Assembly: GCA_963668245.2 (NCBI GenBank)
Contig: OY764195.2
Coordinates: forward strand, 2,901,861-2,965,860
Direction: 5' to 3'
Length of the DNA stretch: 64,000 bases
Source: Anoxybacterium sp963668245
Lineage (GTDB): Bacteria; Bacillota; Clostridia; Peptostreptococcales; Anaerovoracaceae
Shown here: in pieces, positions 1 to 8,374 of the stretch
Numbering within the stretch: the first letter of the stretch is position 1
Layout: each line of letters starts with the position of its first letter
Made by a program: the position numbers and the translations under genes
The notes under the pieces: generated by a model
Database searches by the model: none
The model's input: the letters and a program-made list of their open reading frames with translations, nothing else
What the model was told of the DNA's origin: nothing

Positions 1-82
1 TTTATATTAAAAAACAATTGTTTATCACTATAACAAAACAAATTATTATGTATCACACACTTTGTGTTTGATTAAAACATTT

Positions 83-250
83 CTATAATTCATTTTTAGA
101 AATTGGTGGCCTTTTATTATTATAAAGTATAACAAGTACGGTTAAACGGACAGTCATTTTAATCAGAGTTTTTGTAATAACTGAAACTCTCTCTTTCTTC
201 TCTGCTGTTAAATTAATTCTTAAAGTGATTCCTTCTGGACAGTCCATCAT
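83..250 (-). CDS. Possible small protein downstream of the HTH gene
   Basis: A 55-residue reading frame starts at a double ATG at 250 and ends at TAG at 83. It begins MMDCPEGITLRINLTAEKKE, is basic in the middle and has a hydrophobic stretch (VRLTVLVILY) near the end. The same frame is open without interruption back to the TAA of the preceding helix-turn-helix gene at 332, so it may be a downstream gene or the severed tail of a longer protein. No good Shine-Dalgarno sequence precedes the ATG. I do not recognise the family. Confidence 0.3.
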   Translation of the reverse strand: MMDCPEGITLRINLTAEKKERVSVITKTLIKMTVRLTVLVILYNNKRPPISKNEL

Positions 251-266
251 GAACCCAGGCTCAGTC

Positions 267-316
267 CACGAAAAAGACAGAGCTTCCCCTTGGCGGTCGA
301 TTATGCCTTTTTCGTG
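267..316. repeat. 10-bp perfect inverted repeat
   Basis: CACGAAAAAG at 267-276 pairs perfectly with CTTTTTCGTG at 307-316 across a 30-base, GC-richer loop. It lies between the HTH gene and the small frame below it. It could form an RNA hairpin or be a protein-binding site. It does not look like a simple terminator on either strand because no T-run follows. Confidence 0.5.
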
Positions 317-331
317 ATCCGACCCATTTAT

Positions 332-595
332 TTATTTTTTCAAAAAGTATCGATTCGAGGATTTACTGCCATTCTCCCTATGACGGTATTCCTTATTGAG
401 CAGGCCACAGCGTATCAAATCTGCAAGTGCTCTTTTAACTGTACTGACTGACATTGAGGTATCTCTAGCAATGGTTTTTATGGCTGGCCAACATTCGCCT
501 TCAGTATTGCTTCTGTCTTTCAAATACATATATACGGTTTTCCCACGAGAAGAAATTTCCTCTCGATAAATATTTCCAAAGAAACTCACATCCAC
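332..595 (-). CDS. Winged helix-turn-helix DNA-binding protein
   Basis: This 87-residue protein has the layout of the HTH_36 class found in replication and mobile-element regulators. The central helix-turn-helix reads TIARDTSMSVSTVKRALADL, followed by a GLLNKEYRHREN wing. A GGGGG sequence lies just upstream of the ATG at 595. It starts five bases after the end of the virD4-like gene, so it is probably the last well-supported gene of the long ICE operon here. A role in regulating element replication or transfer is inferred from the fold and place only. Confidence 0.75.
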   Translation of the reverse strand: MDVSFFGNIYREEISSRGKTVYMYLKDRSNTEGECWPAIKTIARDTSMSVSTVKRALADLIRCGLLNKEYRHRENGSKSSNRYFLKK

Positions 596-600
596 ACCCC

Positions 601-2448
601 CTATGTTCTTAGAATAGATTTTCGTTTTGAAGCAGCTTCTTCAGCTTGTTCGATTGCTGGTGAATGAAGTGTACCGCCGCGCTTGCGATCCCCTGAATTA
701 TCCTCTTCAGTGTCTTCTTCGTCCATATCCACGGCCATCGTATGCCTTATAATGTTTTCTTCGAGTTCTTCCTTGTCAGCATAATAGACCTTGCGATGGG
801 ACTTTTCTTCTGTTTCATAGGTCTTATCAAAAGTTATTCCCCAGTCCAAGAACAATTTCAAGGTCGTTTTCATAGGATGTACGCCGGTTTTCATCACAAC
901 AAAATTACCTTTAGGAAGTGATTTTAGCTCATCGGCTGTCAATAACGGTCTTTCTATCATCTGCAGGCTTTGAGATGGATCATTTTTCCCTCTGCTGATA
1001 CTTCCACTCATCACAGTTCTAGTTCCTAGTGCTTTTGAGAGGACCTGAGCAGTCTCAGAATTAGGTGCAAAGCCTCCGAAGATTGTCAGCTGACAGTTAT
1101 CGGTTATAATTTCGCTACCTTCTTTACCATAGTTCTTATCAAGCTGAGCAAAGGACTGAATGATCGGGATTACAGATATTCTTCTAGATCTACCTGCAGA
1201 TAGCATCATTTCAAAAGATTCAATTTTAGGTATGGTTCCAATTTCATCTGCATAGATCATTACACGGTTTGGGAGCTTTCCACCGTTCTCGTCCGCCACA
1301 GTCAACATTTCACGATAGAACTGTTGCAAGAACAGCGACACCATAAAATACTTTGTGTTATCTTCCTCTGGGAGAATGAGAAAGATTGCTGATTTCTCGT
1401 TACAGAAAGTTTCAGCATCTATTGCTGTGTCAAAACAAAGGATCTGTTCCATCTCAGAATCCAGAAATGCATTTAGCCTCGAGAGTACAGTCGAGAGTAC
1501 TGAAGCCATAGCTTGCTCAGCTGAATTAAGTGCTGCGCCAGCAAACCACTTTGCTTTATGGGTCGGTGGTAGTTTATCCATCAAAAGCTGAAACTGACTT
1601 TTGCCTTTAATTTTACTAGGTGCCATTAAGTCCTGTACCATTTTAAAAACTGAAATAATATGCCTTTTATCCACCATTTGATGATTCTCCATTGTCGGTG
1701 GAAGAAATTCTGCAATCAACAGAATCACTGAAGTGAGAAGCCCTTCTGCAGCATCATAGAAGAATGCGTTTTGTCCCATGGCTGCATTATTACCATCTGT
1801 AGTGATGATTGTTTTAGATATGATCTTTGCATATTTTTCAGCTTTCGCCTTAGCTGAGAAATTGTTGTTATTTTTTCTGTACAAATCCATATACTTGTTG
1901 ACCAGATGGAGGAGATTGTTTCCATCACTCCTCGTGGGATTTCTTAAATCAATGACCGCAACACGGTATCCATAATTTTCTTTTGCAATCGTTCCATAAT
2001 TCCTAGCCAGATCCCCCTTTGTATCAGTTGTGATGAATGACATACCACTGGCGCAGGCATATTCAAGATTGGGATATAAAAAGAATGCTGTTTTCCCAAC
2101 ACCGGCTGCACCGATCATCAAACAATGTACATCTCCTATATCAACGATCCCAGTCACTGTGCCATTGGAACCTTTACACCCCACTACCAGACCCTGTATT
2201 GCATTTCCCTTTTCATCGATTGGAAGATTGATGCCGTTCCTCCACTCTTGTACATTGAACGGAATGTGATGATATGTTCTTTCAATTTCTTTTTTCGTAG
2301 CAAACCTAGCGACTCCATGTTGTCCATCCCCTACTGTTTTGGACTTGATTCCATTCAATGTATAATAATGTGCCAGTAAGGATAAGCCACCTATAACTGA
2401 AAACATTATTGCTGTAGCAGCAATTAACATATAGACTTGTGAATTCAT
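601..2448 (-). CDS. VirD4/TraG-type coupling protein
   Basis: This 615-residue type IV coupling protein is the ATPase expected to deliver the relaxase-bound DNA strand to the secretion channel at the membrane. A membrane segment lies near residues 7-27. The Walker A motif GAAGVGKT is at residues 113-120, and the Walker B region RVMIYADEIG is near 395-404. The C-terminus after residue 560 is acidic and disordered (DMDEEDTEEDNSGDRKRG). It has only one obvious N-terminal helix, as in many firmicute TraG proteins. It sits downstream of the primase gene and is separated from it by a short hairpin. Confidence 0.93.
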   Translation of the reverse strand: MNSQVYMLIAATAIMFSVIGGLSLLAHYYTLNGIKSKTVGDGQHGVARFATKKEIERTYHHIPFNVQEWRNGINLPIDEKGNAIQGLVVGCKGSNGTVTGIVDIGDVHCLMIGAAGVGKTAFFLYPNLEYACASGMSFITTDTKGDLARNYGTIAKENYGYRVAVIDLRNPTRSDGNNLLHLVNKYMDLYRKNNNNFSAKAKAEKYAKIISKTIITTDGNNAAMGQNAFFYDAAEGLLTSVILLIAEFLPPTMENHQMVDKRHIISVFKMVQDLMAPSKIKGKSQFQLLMDKLPPTHKAKWFAGAALNSAEQAMASVLSTVLSRLNAFLDSEMEQILCFDTAIDAETFCNEKSAIFLILPEEDNTKYFMVSLFLQQFYREMLTVADENGGKLPNRVMIYADEIGTIPKIESFEMMLSAGRSRRISVIPIIQSFAQLDKNYGKEGSEIITDNCQLTIFGGFAPNSETAQVLSKALGTRTVMSGSISRGKNDPSQSLQMIERPLLTADELKSLPKGNFVVMKTGVHPMKTTLKLFLDWGITFDKTYETEEKSHRKVYYADKEELEENIIRHTMAVDMDEEDTEEDNSGDRKRGGTLHSPAIEQAEEAASKRKSILRT

Positions 2449-2471
2449 TTTTCACATCCTTTCTTTGATTT

Positions 2472-2497
2472 GAGGCGTGGATATACACCCATGCCTC
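2472..2497. other. Intergenic hairpin
   Basis: GAGGCGTGG (2472-2480) pairs with CCATGCCTC (2489-2497), with one G-T wobble, across an 8-base loop. It sits between the primase-like gene and virD4. No T-run follows on either strand, so a processing or stability element is more likely than a terminator. Confidence 0.5.
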
Positions 2498-2502
2498 TAT
2501 TG

Positions 2503-3906
2503 TTATGCCATCTTTAGTGCAGAAGCCTGCATCTGTTTTTGCTCCGCAATCTCCAACTTTATCATTGATTTTAAAAGCTCTAATGCCACGTCCTGATAAC
2601 CGTTGACCATGTTCACTTTTTTAGTTTCAGTTATGATTTCACCTTTTCTATTGATGCTTGAAAATACTCTTTTTACATCAGAAAGTGAGGGATCCCATCT
2701 TCCACGATTTTGGTAAGCTCTGAACTGATCACTCAAATCCAGGACAATTTCTTCTGCAGTCAATTTCTTATCTAATTGCTTATACTCTTGCAGTGCCAGA
2801 CATAAAAAAACGGCTGATGCCATTTTCATAGCTTCAGCCTGATACTCGTTTTTTGTCTGCGCTTTTAGGAGTGCTATGTCACCATCATTGTGCTGCAGAT
2901 TCATTGATTCTATTTCATTGATGAGCAGAAATATTTCTTTGCATAATTCACTTTTCAATAGATGCTGCGGATGTTCCTCCGCAGGAATCGCTGTCAGGCC
3001 CTGAGCTGCTTTTAAGTCTTCATTCCAGTCCTTATAAACTGATTGAAACTGTCTGATGCTAATGTCTTTTTCTGATATCAGATCAATTATTTTCTCACTT
3101 GCTTCAATCCCTGCCGGATCATGATCTAAGCACAGCACTACATGCAATAACTCAGGATTTGATTCGAGTGTTTTCAAAAGCGATTGTTCTGATAATCCGC
3201 AAAGTGCAATGTAGCTATGCTTTTTCCAATCTGAGTTTTTGTGAATCGTAATAAATGACAACAAATCAATAGGGGCTTCAAAGACATAGATACGATCGCT
3301 GTTCCCAATGTAATGAAAACTATAACACGGGTTACTGCTATCAATGTTTCCCTTATAACCGTTTCCTTCTGTGTAAAGACCTCTTTTATGAGCATGTCGT
3401 GGTATTCCTTTTTCATCATATCCGACAAATATGGCGTTATGATACTCCTTTGCTTTGTCTGCGGATGGTTCTTTGCTTTCATAAATGAGCTTTTCTTTGG
3501 CAAAGAAACTTACTACATCACGATCAATCAGTCGATGCTTGATCAAATAGGCGAATAACCTTCGCATATCATTATTTCTGGGTGGAAGTTCAAATGGTTT
3601 TCTTGATTCCTCTCGTTTTTTTACTTTGGAATACGGAACACCTTGCTCACCATTAAGTAGCATTGTGACGGCATCTGGGAATGTTTGTCCATAGAAGTTC
3701 TGTACGAAATCAATAGCAAGACCACCTTCTTTCGTGGCGTGATCAAACCATTCATTTCCTCTGACTGTTATGCTGTGATTACTTTGAAGGCGCTTTTCTC
3801 TGCCTGACGGAATTAGGATTTCGCCCTGCATTTTTAGAAACTCAACAAGATCCACGCTATTGGCTCTTTGCTTTTGATCCTCAGTAAAATGAATGTATGT
3901 CCCCAT
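2503..3906 (-). CDS. TOPRIM/DUF3991 primase-like protein
   Basis: This 467-residue protein resembles mobile-element primases with an N-terminal DUF3991-like part and a TOPRIM fold. The TOPRIM features are the acidic strand YVFEAPIDLL (about residue 206) and VLCLDHDPAG (about 256), whose Asp-x-Asp would bind metal. The N-terminal region has WFDHATKEGGLAIDFV, typical of the zinc-finger-replacing domain of these proteins. It probably primes complementary-strand synthesis in the recipient or during element replication. GGAGG precedes the ATG, directly after the stop of a 43-residue gene. Confidence 0.85.
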   Translation of the reverse strand: MGTYIHFTEDQKQRANSVDLVEFLKMQGEILIPSGREKRLQSNHSITVRGNEWFDHATKEGGLAIDFVQNFYGQTFPDAVTMLLNGEQGVPYSKVKKREESRKPFELPPRNNDMRRLFAYLIKHRLIDRDVVSFFAKEKLIYESKEPSADKAKEYHNAIFVGYDEKGIPRHAHKRGLYTEGNGYKGNIDSSNPCYSFHYIGNSDRIYVFEAPIDLLSFITIHKNSDWKKHSYIALCGLSEQSLLKTLESNPELLHVVLCLDHDPAGIEASEKIIDLISEKDISIRQFQSVYKDWNEDLKAAQGLTAIPAEEHPQHLLKSELCKEIFLLINEIESMNLQHNDGDIALLKAQTKNEYQAEAMKMASAVFLCLALQEYKQLDKKLTAEEIVLDLSDQFRAYQNRGRWDPSLSDVKRVFSSINRKGEIITETKKVNMVNGYQDVALELLKSMIKLEIAEQKQMQASALKMA

Positions 3907-3916
3907 GTTGCACCTC

Positions 3917-4048
3917 CTACTGTTTTCTACTTCCTATACGATGAAACGCCGTCCTTTTTACTGGACGGCGTTTCATGTAATACGTTATTTTGGGGCTTGA
4001 AGGTTCTCTAAGAAACTGATTTAGTTTGGTAGTTCTGTTTTTCTTCAT
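3917..4048 (-). CDS. Small basic protein, 43 residues
   Basis: A small gene lies between the relaxase and the primase. ATG at 4048 is preceded by GAGGAGATAAGCAA, a good ribosome binding site. The stop TAG at 3917 touches the Shine-Dalgarno sequence of the primase, so the two are probably translationally coupled. The product is strongly basic (MKKNRTTKLNQFLREP at the N-terminus, YMKRRPVKRTAFHRIGSRKQ at the C-terminus), consistent with nucleic-acid binding. Its codons contain a perfect 14-bp inverted repeat. I do not recognise the family. Confidence 0.55.
   Translation of the reverse strand: MKKNRTTKLNQFLREPSSPKITYYMKRRPVKRTAFHRIGSRKQ
3941..3976. repeat. Perfect 14-bp inverted repeat inside the small gene
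   Basis: ATGAAACGCCGTCC (3941-3954) is followed by an 8-base loop and its exact complement GGACGGCGTTTCAT (3963-3976). The structure is inside the 43-residue reading frame just before the primase start. It has no T-run after it on the coding strand. It could hide the primase ribosome binding site, be a protein operator or act in strand transfer. Confidence 0.7.
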
Positions 4049-4112
4049 TTGCTTATCTCCTCGTATTTTATAAATAAAGCAGTTCTTGACTAATTTCCGT
4101 AAGGATAAATTT

Positions 4113-6797
4113 TTAAATCAACATTTCTTGATCCTTGTCATTTCTCTTATGCCCTTGAGCCACCTTCTTTTCCTTCAATTTTCTGAGTAACTTACTATCA
4201 ACCTTCATGACACCAGAGTTTCTATATGGCAAACAGCTTTCTTCAAAAATTTTGCCCATCTGATGAAGTAGCCTTGCAATACAATGTGAAACTGATGGAC
4301 CATTAAACTTATCAATGTTATCAAGAAAGAATTTCGCATATTCATTTCCTTGCTCTGCAGATTGAGTAAGCCACTTCACTGCAAGCTCTCTATCTCTCGA
4401 TACATCTTTACCAAGTAGATATGTCTTACCCAAAAGATACTGTGCAAACTGATTGCCCTGCTCACTAGAAGCGGTGAGATATTGAACTGCTTGATCTGTG
4501 TCTTTCGTAATCTCCTTTCCCAGCAAGAAAAGCTTTCCAAGCTGATAACTTGCCCACTCGTTATTTTCTTCCGCTGACATCGTCAAATAACGAATGGCCT
4601 GGCCTATATTTTTTGATACTACTTTCCCATCAAGAAAAAGCTTCCCCAGTAGATATGTCGCTAAGGATTTTATACTTTTGAGCCCACTAACATCATCACC
4701 ATTCGCTACCGATTGCAGAAACTCGATTGCCTTCTGGAGTTCTTCTGGTTTCGGATTCTCTTCCTTCAGAATTAATTTTGCCAAAGCAAATCCTGAAAAA
4801 ATGTTGCCAAGCTTTTCTGACTTTGCATAATGCTCTTTGGCTCTTGGTATATCCTTATCTGTACCTATTCCGTTTTGAAGCATCCAACCTAAGCGATATT
4901 GGATTTTATCGTCATGACTCGATTTCTCTAATAGTTCAAACCCTTGAAATGCTTTTTTGAAATGTTGTTCCGATTTTGATTCATCTTTATCCGTGCCAAT
5001 GCCATCCCTAAACATCTTTGCCACTTCAAAATCTGCATAAGGAAATCCTTGTTTTGCCGATTTCAGATATAGTTCAAAGGCTTTATCCATATCTTGTCCT
5101 ACCCCTAGACCACGATGGTACAAAGCGCCAAGGGAATACTGAGCATATTTGTATTTCTTCTCTGCTGATAGTTCAAACCATTCTGATGCCTTTTGATAAT
5201 CTTGTTCGGTTCCAAGCCCTGATGCAACCATTTTACCTATACGGTATTCAGTATATTTCCATGGCTTTTGAAATTCCACTTCATTAAAACCTGCAAGGGC
5301 TTTTACATAGTATTCATGAGCAACCTCTAGATTTTTATCAATACCAAGACCACTCGAGTAAATTCGACCTAAGTCATACACTGCAAGGATATTTCCCTTT
5401 TGTGCTTCTGCTATGAGCCTTATTAATGCTTCGCTAAAATCTTGTTGCACCTCATCCGTTCCAAACAGAAACTCACGAGCTATCTTATATTCGTCAGTCC
5501 ATTTCACATAAACATTTTCAGCATCACCATTCCAACCATCGATGGCATCACTATCGACTTGTTCAAAATCAAATTCATTTGTTCCTTCAGTAGAAATAGA
5601 GACCGTGTTTTCTGAAGTATCATCAAGAAACATACCTGTATCCACATCTGTAAGGTCATTGTAATCAACTAAATCAATCGAAAATTGTTCAGCCTCTGCA
5701 ATAATCATATTCTTGATCGACTTGAATTCCTTTTGCTGTGAAAGTGGAAGCTGCTCTGGAAGTTCATCCATATAACTATGGAGCACTTCTTCTCGCATCG
5801 CATACCATAATTCATAAGCCTTCGCCACAATAGGTTCCTTCGAAAGTTCATCTACAAGTTCGTCAACAATTGCTTTTAAATTAGGCACAAGATAACCATA
5901 GACTTTTTTGCCTGTCGTAGATTTAAGTCTTTCTGATAAATGCAAAAAGAGTTCTTCAATCTTTGGATTCTCCACTGTACCTGATTTCATTTCTTGAATG
6001 AGCTTTAGCAACACATCATGACTCTCATTTTTAAGTTGATCTCTTCTTTGTGTCTGCTGTTCATAGATTTCTTGCATCTCATTTTTAAAGATGTATTTCA
6101 CAAGCCCAGACTTCATCTTCTCGATTCCTTTTTTCGTCAGATAACCTTCCGAAGGATTTGTCGAGTAACATACCATGTGAACATGAGGATGATGGCTCTC
6201 ATTATGAAACGCTGCATACCATCTGAAATTCTGAATCGGAATTTTCATCGCCTCAGCGATCTCTGGAGCAGAATAAGAAAGCATATTATGCCAAGACTCA
6301 GCATTATCAAAACCTGTACGTATGGCATCCGTTCTTCGCAGTGAAATAATTGGGATCCACACGTTGCCCGAATGATTGGCAACCTCTTCTGCGGTCCTAC
6401 TCAGGACAATTTTATCATCACCCCCTGTGAATAAACCATGAGCGCCCATCCGCTGTACCCTTGGGCGATCAGCAATATAGTCAACGTAGTTTTTTCGCTG
6501 TCCTATCTTATCGAGGTTCTGTTCTAATGCAAATGAAATAAATTCTGATGCATTTTCAACCGTTTTGTTTTCAATGTAATCTTCATATTCAAATAACTTC
6601 ATGGCTTCTGGGAATTCTTTTATGATCTGCTGAATCAAGTTTTCTTGTTTCAAAGTACACGGAAGATTAGCCTTAATTTTCGATAATTTCTCAACACCAT
6701 TTCTGGTTGCCATGTAAGTCACAAGATTTGAAAGATGAGCAGATGTCTTTTCACCACCGCCTTTTAGATATGGACATTTCAATATGATTCTTGTCAT
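4113..6797 (-). CDS. MobP-type relaxase fused to Sel1-like repeats
   Basis: This 894-residue protein nicks DNA at the origin of transfer and stays attached to the strand. The N-terminal domain (about residues 1-300) carries the metal-binding HHPHVHMVCYS motif (three-histidine motif near 205) typical of MobP/MobP3 relaxases. From about residue 455 to 855 there are about nine Sel1/TPR-like repeats of 36-40 residues, each with a core like YSLGALYHRGLGVGQDMDKA. The repeats are an unusually long C-terminal extension, probably a protein-binding superhelix. It lies directly downstream of the relaxosome RHH protein. The catalytic tyrosine was not placed with certainty. Confidence 0.9.
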   Translation of the reverse strand: MTRIILKCPYLKGGGEKTSAHLSNLVTYMATRNGVEKLSKIKANLPCTLKQENLIQQIIKEFPEAMKLFEYEDYIENKTVENASEFISFALEQNLDKIGQRKNYVDYIADRPRVQRMGAHGLFTGGDDKIVLSRTAEEVANHSGNVWIPIISLRRTDAIRTGFDNAESWHNMLSYSAPEIAEAMKIPIQNFRWYAAFHNESHHPHVHMVCYSTNPSEGYLTKKGIEKMKSGLVKYIFKNEMQEIYEQQTQRRDQLKNESHDVLLKLIQEMKSGTVENPKIEELFLHLSERLKSTTGKKVYGYLVPNLKAIVDELVDELSKEPIVAKAYELWYAMREEVLHSYMDELPEQLPLSQQKEFKSIKNMIIAEAEQFSIDLVDYNDLTDVDTGMFLDDTSENTVSISTEGTNEFDFEQVDSDAIDGWNGDAENVYVKWTDEYKIAREFLFGTDEVQQDFSEALIRLIAEAQKGNILAVYDLGRIYSSGLGIDKNLEVAHEYYVKALAGFNEVEFQKPWKYTEYRIGKMVASGLGTEQDYQKASEWFELSAEKKYKYAQYSLGALYHRGLGVGQDMDKAFELYLKSAKQGFPYADFEVAKMFRDGIGTDKDESKSEQHFKKAFQGFELLEKSSHDDKIQYRLGWMLQNGIGTDKDIPRAKEHYAKSEKLGNIFSGFALAKLILKEENPKPEELQKAIEFLQSVANGDDVSGLKSIKSLATYLLGKLFLDGKVVSKNIGQAIRYLTMSAEENNEWASYQLGKLFLLGKEITKDTDQAVQYLTASSEQGNQFAQYLLGKTYLLGKDVSRDRELAVKWLTQSAEQGNEYAKFFLDNIDKFNGPSVSHCIARLLHQMGKIFEESCLPYRNSGVMKVDSKLLRKLKEKKVAQGHKRNDKDQEMLI

Positions 6798-6818
6798 AGC
6801 TCACCTTCCCTTCAAACG

Positions 6819-7241
6819 TTATTCTTCAATGCCTTGCTGAAACTTCACCGCTTCTTCCATACTGATTTTTCCTCTCGTCCTTTTCACTTCATTGACACAT
6901 CGACCACGGAGTTTTCTCAGATCTTCATCACTGATTTCAAGTCCAGCTGCAAGGATATTCATCATCATAGACATCTCAACTGACAAACGAAATAGATTGC
7001 TAGAGTGCCTGCTTTCTGTTTCTCTCAGCAGTCCCTGAATTGCTGATACTATAACCTTCGACAAAAATTCCGTTGAGTCTTCCCCACTAAGATACCCCAT
7101 GTAAAACTGCAAGGATTTTTCAATAAACTCACTTCGGTTCTTTGCATTTCCTTTTTCTAGCATGGTATCCATGCGATTCATTGTCTCAGGATAAAGCCAG
7201 ACAGCAGTTCTGTTCTTGGCCATATTCTGTAATTGGCTCAA
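6819..7241 (-). CDS. Ribbon-helix-helix relaxosome accessory protein (MobC-like)
   Basis: I chose the TTG at 7241 because GGAGGTGATACAT stands at ideal spacing before it, giving 140 residues. The N-terminus AVWLYPETMNRMDTMLEKGN followed by NRSEFIEKSLQFYM has the ribbon-helix-helix pattern: a beta strand, a helix, and then an SEFIE second helix. The C-terminal half is helical. Such proteins bind oriT repeats and help the relaxase. It sits between the repeat-rich non-coding region at 7.3-7.6 kb and the relaxase, which supports that role. Confidence 0.75.
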   Translation of the reverse strand: MSQLQNMAKNRTAVWLYPETMNRMDTMLEKGNAKNRSEFIEKSLQFYMGYLSGEDSTEFLSKVIVSAIQGLLRETESRHSSNLFRLSVEMSMMMNILAAGLEISDEDLRKLRGRCVNEVKRTRGKISMEEAVKFQQGIEE

Positions 7242-7286
7242 ATGTATCACCTCCAAATTGCTTTTTTTGCTCCCGTTCACCTTACA

Positions 7287-7592
7287 GACCACCTAGTAAA
7301 GCTTGAATTTTGGGCATTTCACGATTACTTGACCACCTATTTGTCTCAATTTTGATTTTCTGACCACCTATCGTAAATCCTTGAACGCTCGGCACTGCCG
7401 GGCGATGTGGGCGAGAGGGGTCGCTTGCCGACCACCTCTCTTTATCCCGCACCAGAATAATAATTAAAATCAGGCACGATTAACCCCTAATTTCGACTTT
7501 AGTATCCGATCACACGGCAGATTTTATTTTGCCAAACTCGGCTCAAATTTCGCTCAAATCTTTGCATGGGGTAGTGTTACTCCACTCTATGC
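7287..7592. other. Candidate origin of transfer (oriT) and iteron-like repeats
   Basis: This is the largest gene-free stretch inside the element (7,242-7,639). GACCACCT occurs four times in the same orientation, at 7287, 7331, 7362 and 7430. A GC-rich patch with CGGCACTGCCG (7390-7400) lies between the last two. Farther along, GCATGGGGTAGTGTTACTCC (7564-7583) opens an imperfect palindrome that closes with ATGC at 7589-7592. The place, just upstream of the RHH protein and relaxase, is where firmicute elements often keep oriT. The nick site itself is not identified. Confidence 0.5.
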
Positions 7593-7639
7593 TAAATAAT
7601 CGCACACAGGGGCAAATAACGGCTCAAAAACCCGATTAA

Positions 7640-7900
7640 CTACTGCCCTTCATGAGATGTTGGAATGGATCTCGGCTGAGTAGCTGTTTTAATCACTTTT
7701 TTTGTCTTCTCTGGTGCGATTTCATCCTCTTCTCGCTCGTCAATGTACTCTCTTACATTGGCTGGCACGTATTTCTCATAAAGCTTCTGTAGCTGATCTG
7801 CCATCTCTGCCTGCAAATCGGCCTCCTTTTTCTCCATATACTTCTTAATAGCTCTCAGTTTTTCAGCTTCAAGGCTGATTGCAATGGTTTCTTTTTTCAT
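7640..7900 (-). CDS. DUF6103-like protein
   Basis: This 86-residue protein starts at ATG 7900, chosen because GGAGG lies eight bases upstream. The N-terminal strand ETIAISLEAEKLRAIKKYME and the following LYEKYVPANVREYIDERE match the DUF6103 family of clostridial conjugative elements. The neighbouring 7964-8362 gene is a clear paralogue with LYEKYVP/IYEKYVP in common. The C-terminus is charged and ends PTSHEGQ, without the methionine-rich tail of the paralogue. A small DNA-binding or regulatory role is possible but unproved. Confidence 0.7.
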   Translation of the reverse strand: MKKETIAISLEAEKLRAIKKYMEKKEADLQAEMADQLQKLYEKYVPANVREYIDEREEDEIAPEKTKKVIKTATQPRSIPTSHEGQ

Positions 7901-7963
7901 AATCGTCATCCTCCAAATATGATTTTTCATAGCTTTAATGCACAATGTTACGATGAGAAAAGC

Positions 7964-8362
7964 CTACATCGACATGCTCATCCCTTGTGATTGTTCTTCA
8001 CCTTGCTCCTGATTTTCATTAGCACTCTCGGATTCAACCAATTGATTTACTTCTACAGTCTCCTCATTTTGTTCTCTGGCATTACGTCTTCTGCCACGTG
8101 TCGAAGGCGTTGGTGCGATTATTTCTTGCGGTTGTTCCTCTGCTTCAACCCTGACTTCAGTTTGCAGACCTTCCGCAGGATCGTTTCGATCAAGGTATCT
8201 TCTTGTCGCTGCAGGTACATATTTTTCATAAATACTTTTGATATGACCCTGCAATTCTTTTTCAACAGTGGTATCCTTTTCGTCCATATAGAACTTGAGC
8301 GCCTCCAACTTTTCTTTTGGAAAGCTGACCTGAAGAGTTGTTTTTTCTGTTGTTATGCTCAT
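7964..8362 (-). CDS. DUF6103-like protein with Met-rich C-terminus
   Basis: A 132-residue paralogue of the gene at 7640. The folded part (residues 1-60) shares the pattern LEALKFYMDEK...SIYEKYVPAATRRYLD. Residues 65-125 are acidic, Glu/Gln-rich and disordered, with a basic RGRRRNAR patch. The protein ends QSQGMSMSM, one of six methionine-rich endings in this element. AGGAGGAGC precedes the ATG. Its function is unknown. The doubling beside the candidate oriT suggests a job in transfer or its control. Confidence 0.72.
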   Translation of the reverse strand: MSITTEKTTLQVSFPKEKLEALKFYMDEKDTTVEKELQGHIKSIYEKYVPAATRRYLDRNDPAEGLQTEVRVEAEEQPQEIIAPTPSTRGRRRNAREQNEETVEVNQLVESESANENQEQGEEQSQGMSMSM

Positions 8363-8374
8363 GATTTGCTCCTC

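Noticed and set aside
1..82. Left attachment site of the ICE
   Set aside because: The AT-rich edge has no copy of the rlmD end and no integrase nearby, so the element continues beyond the window.
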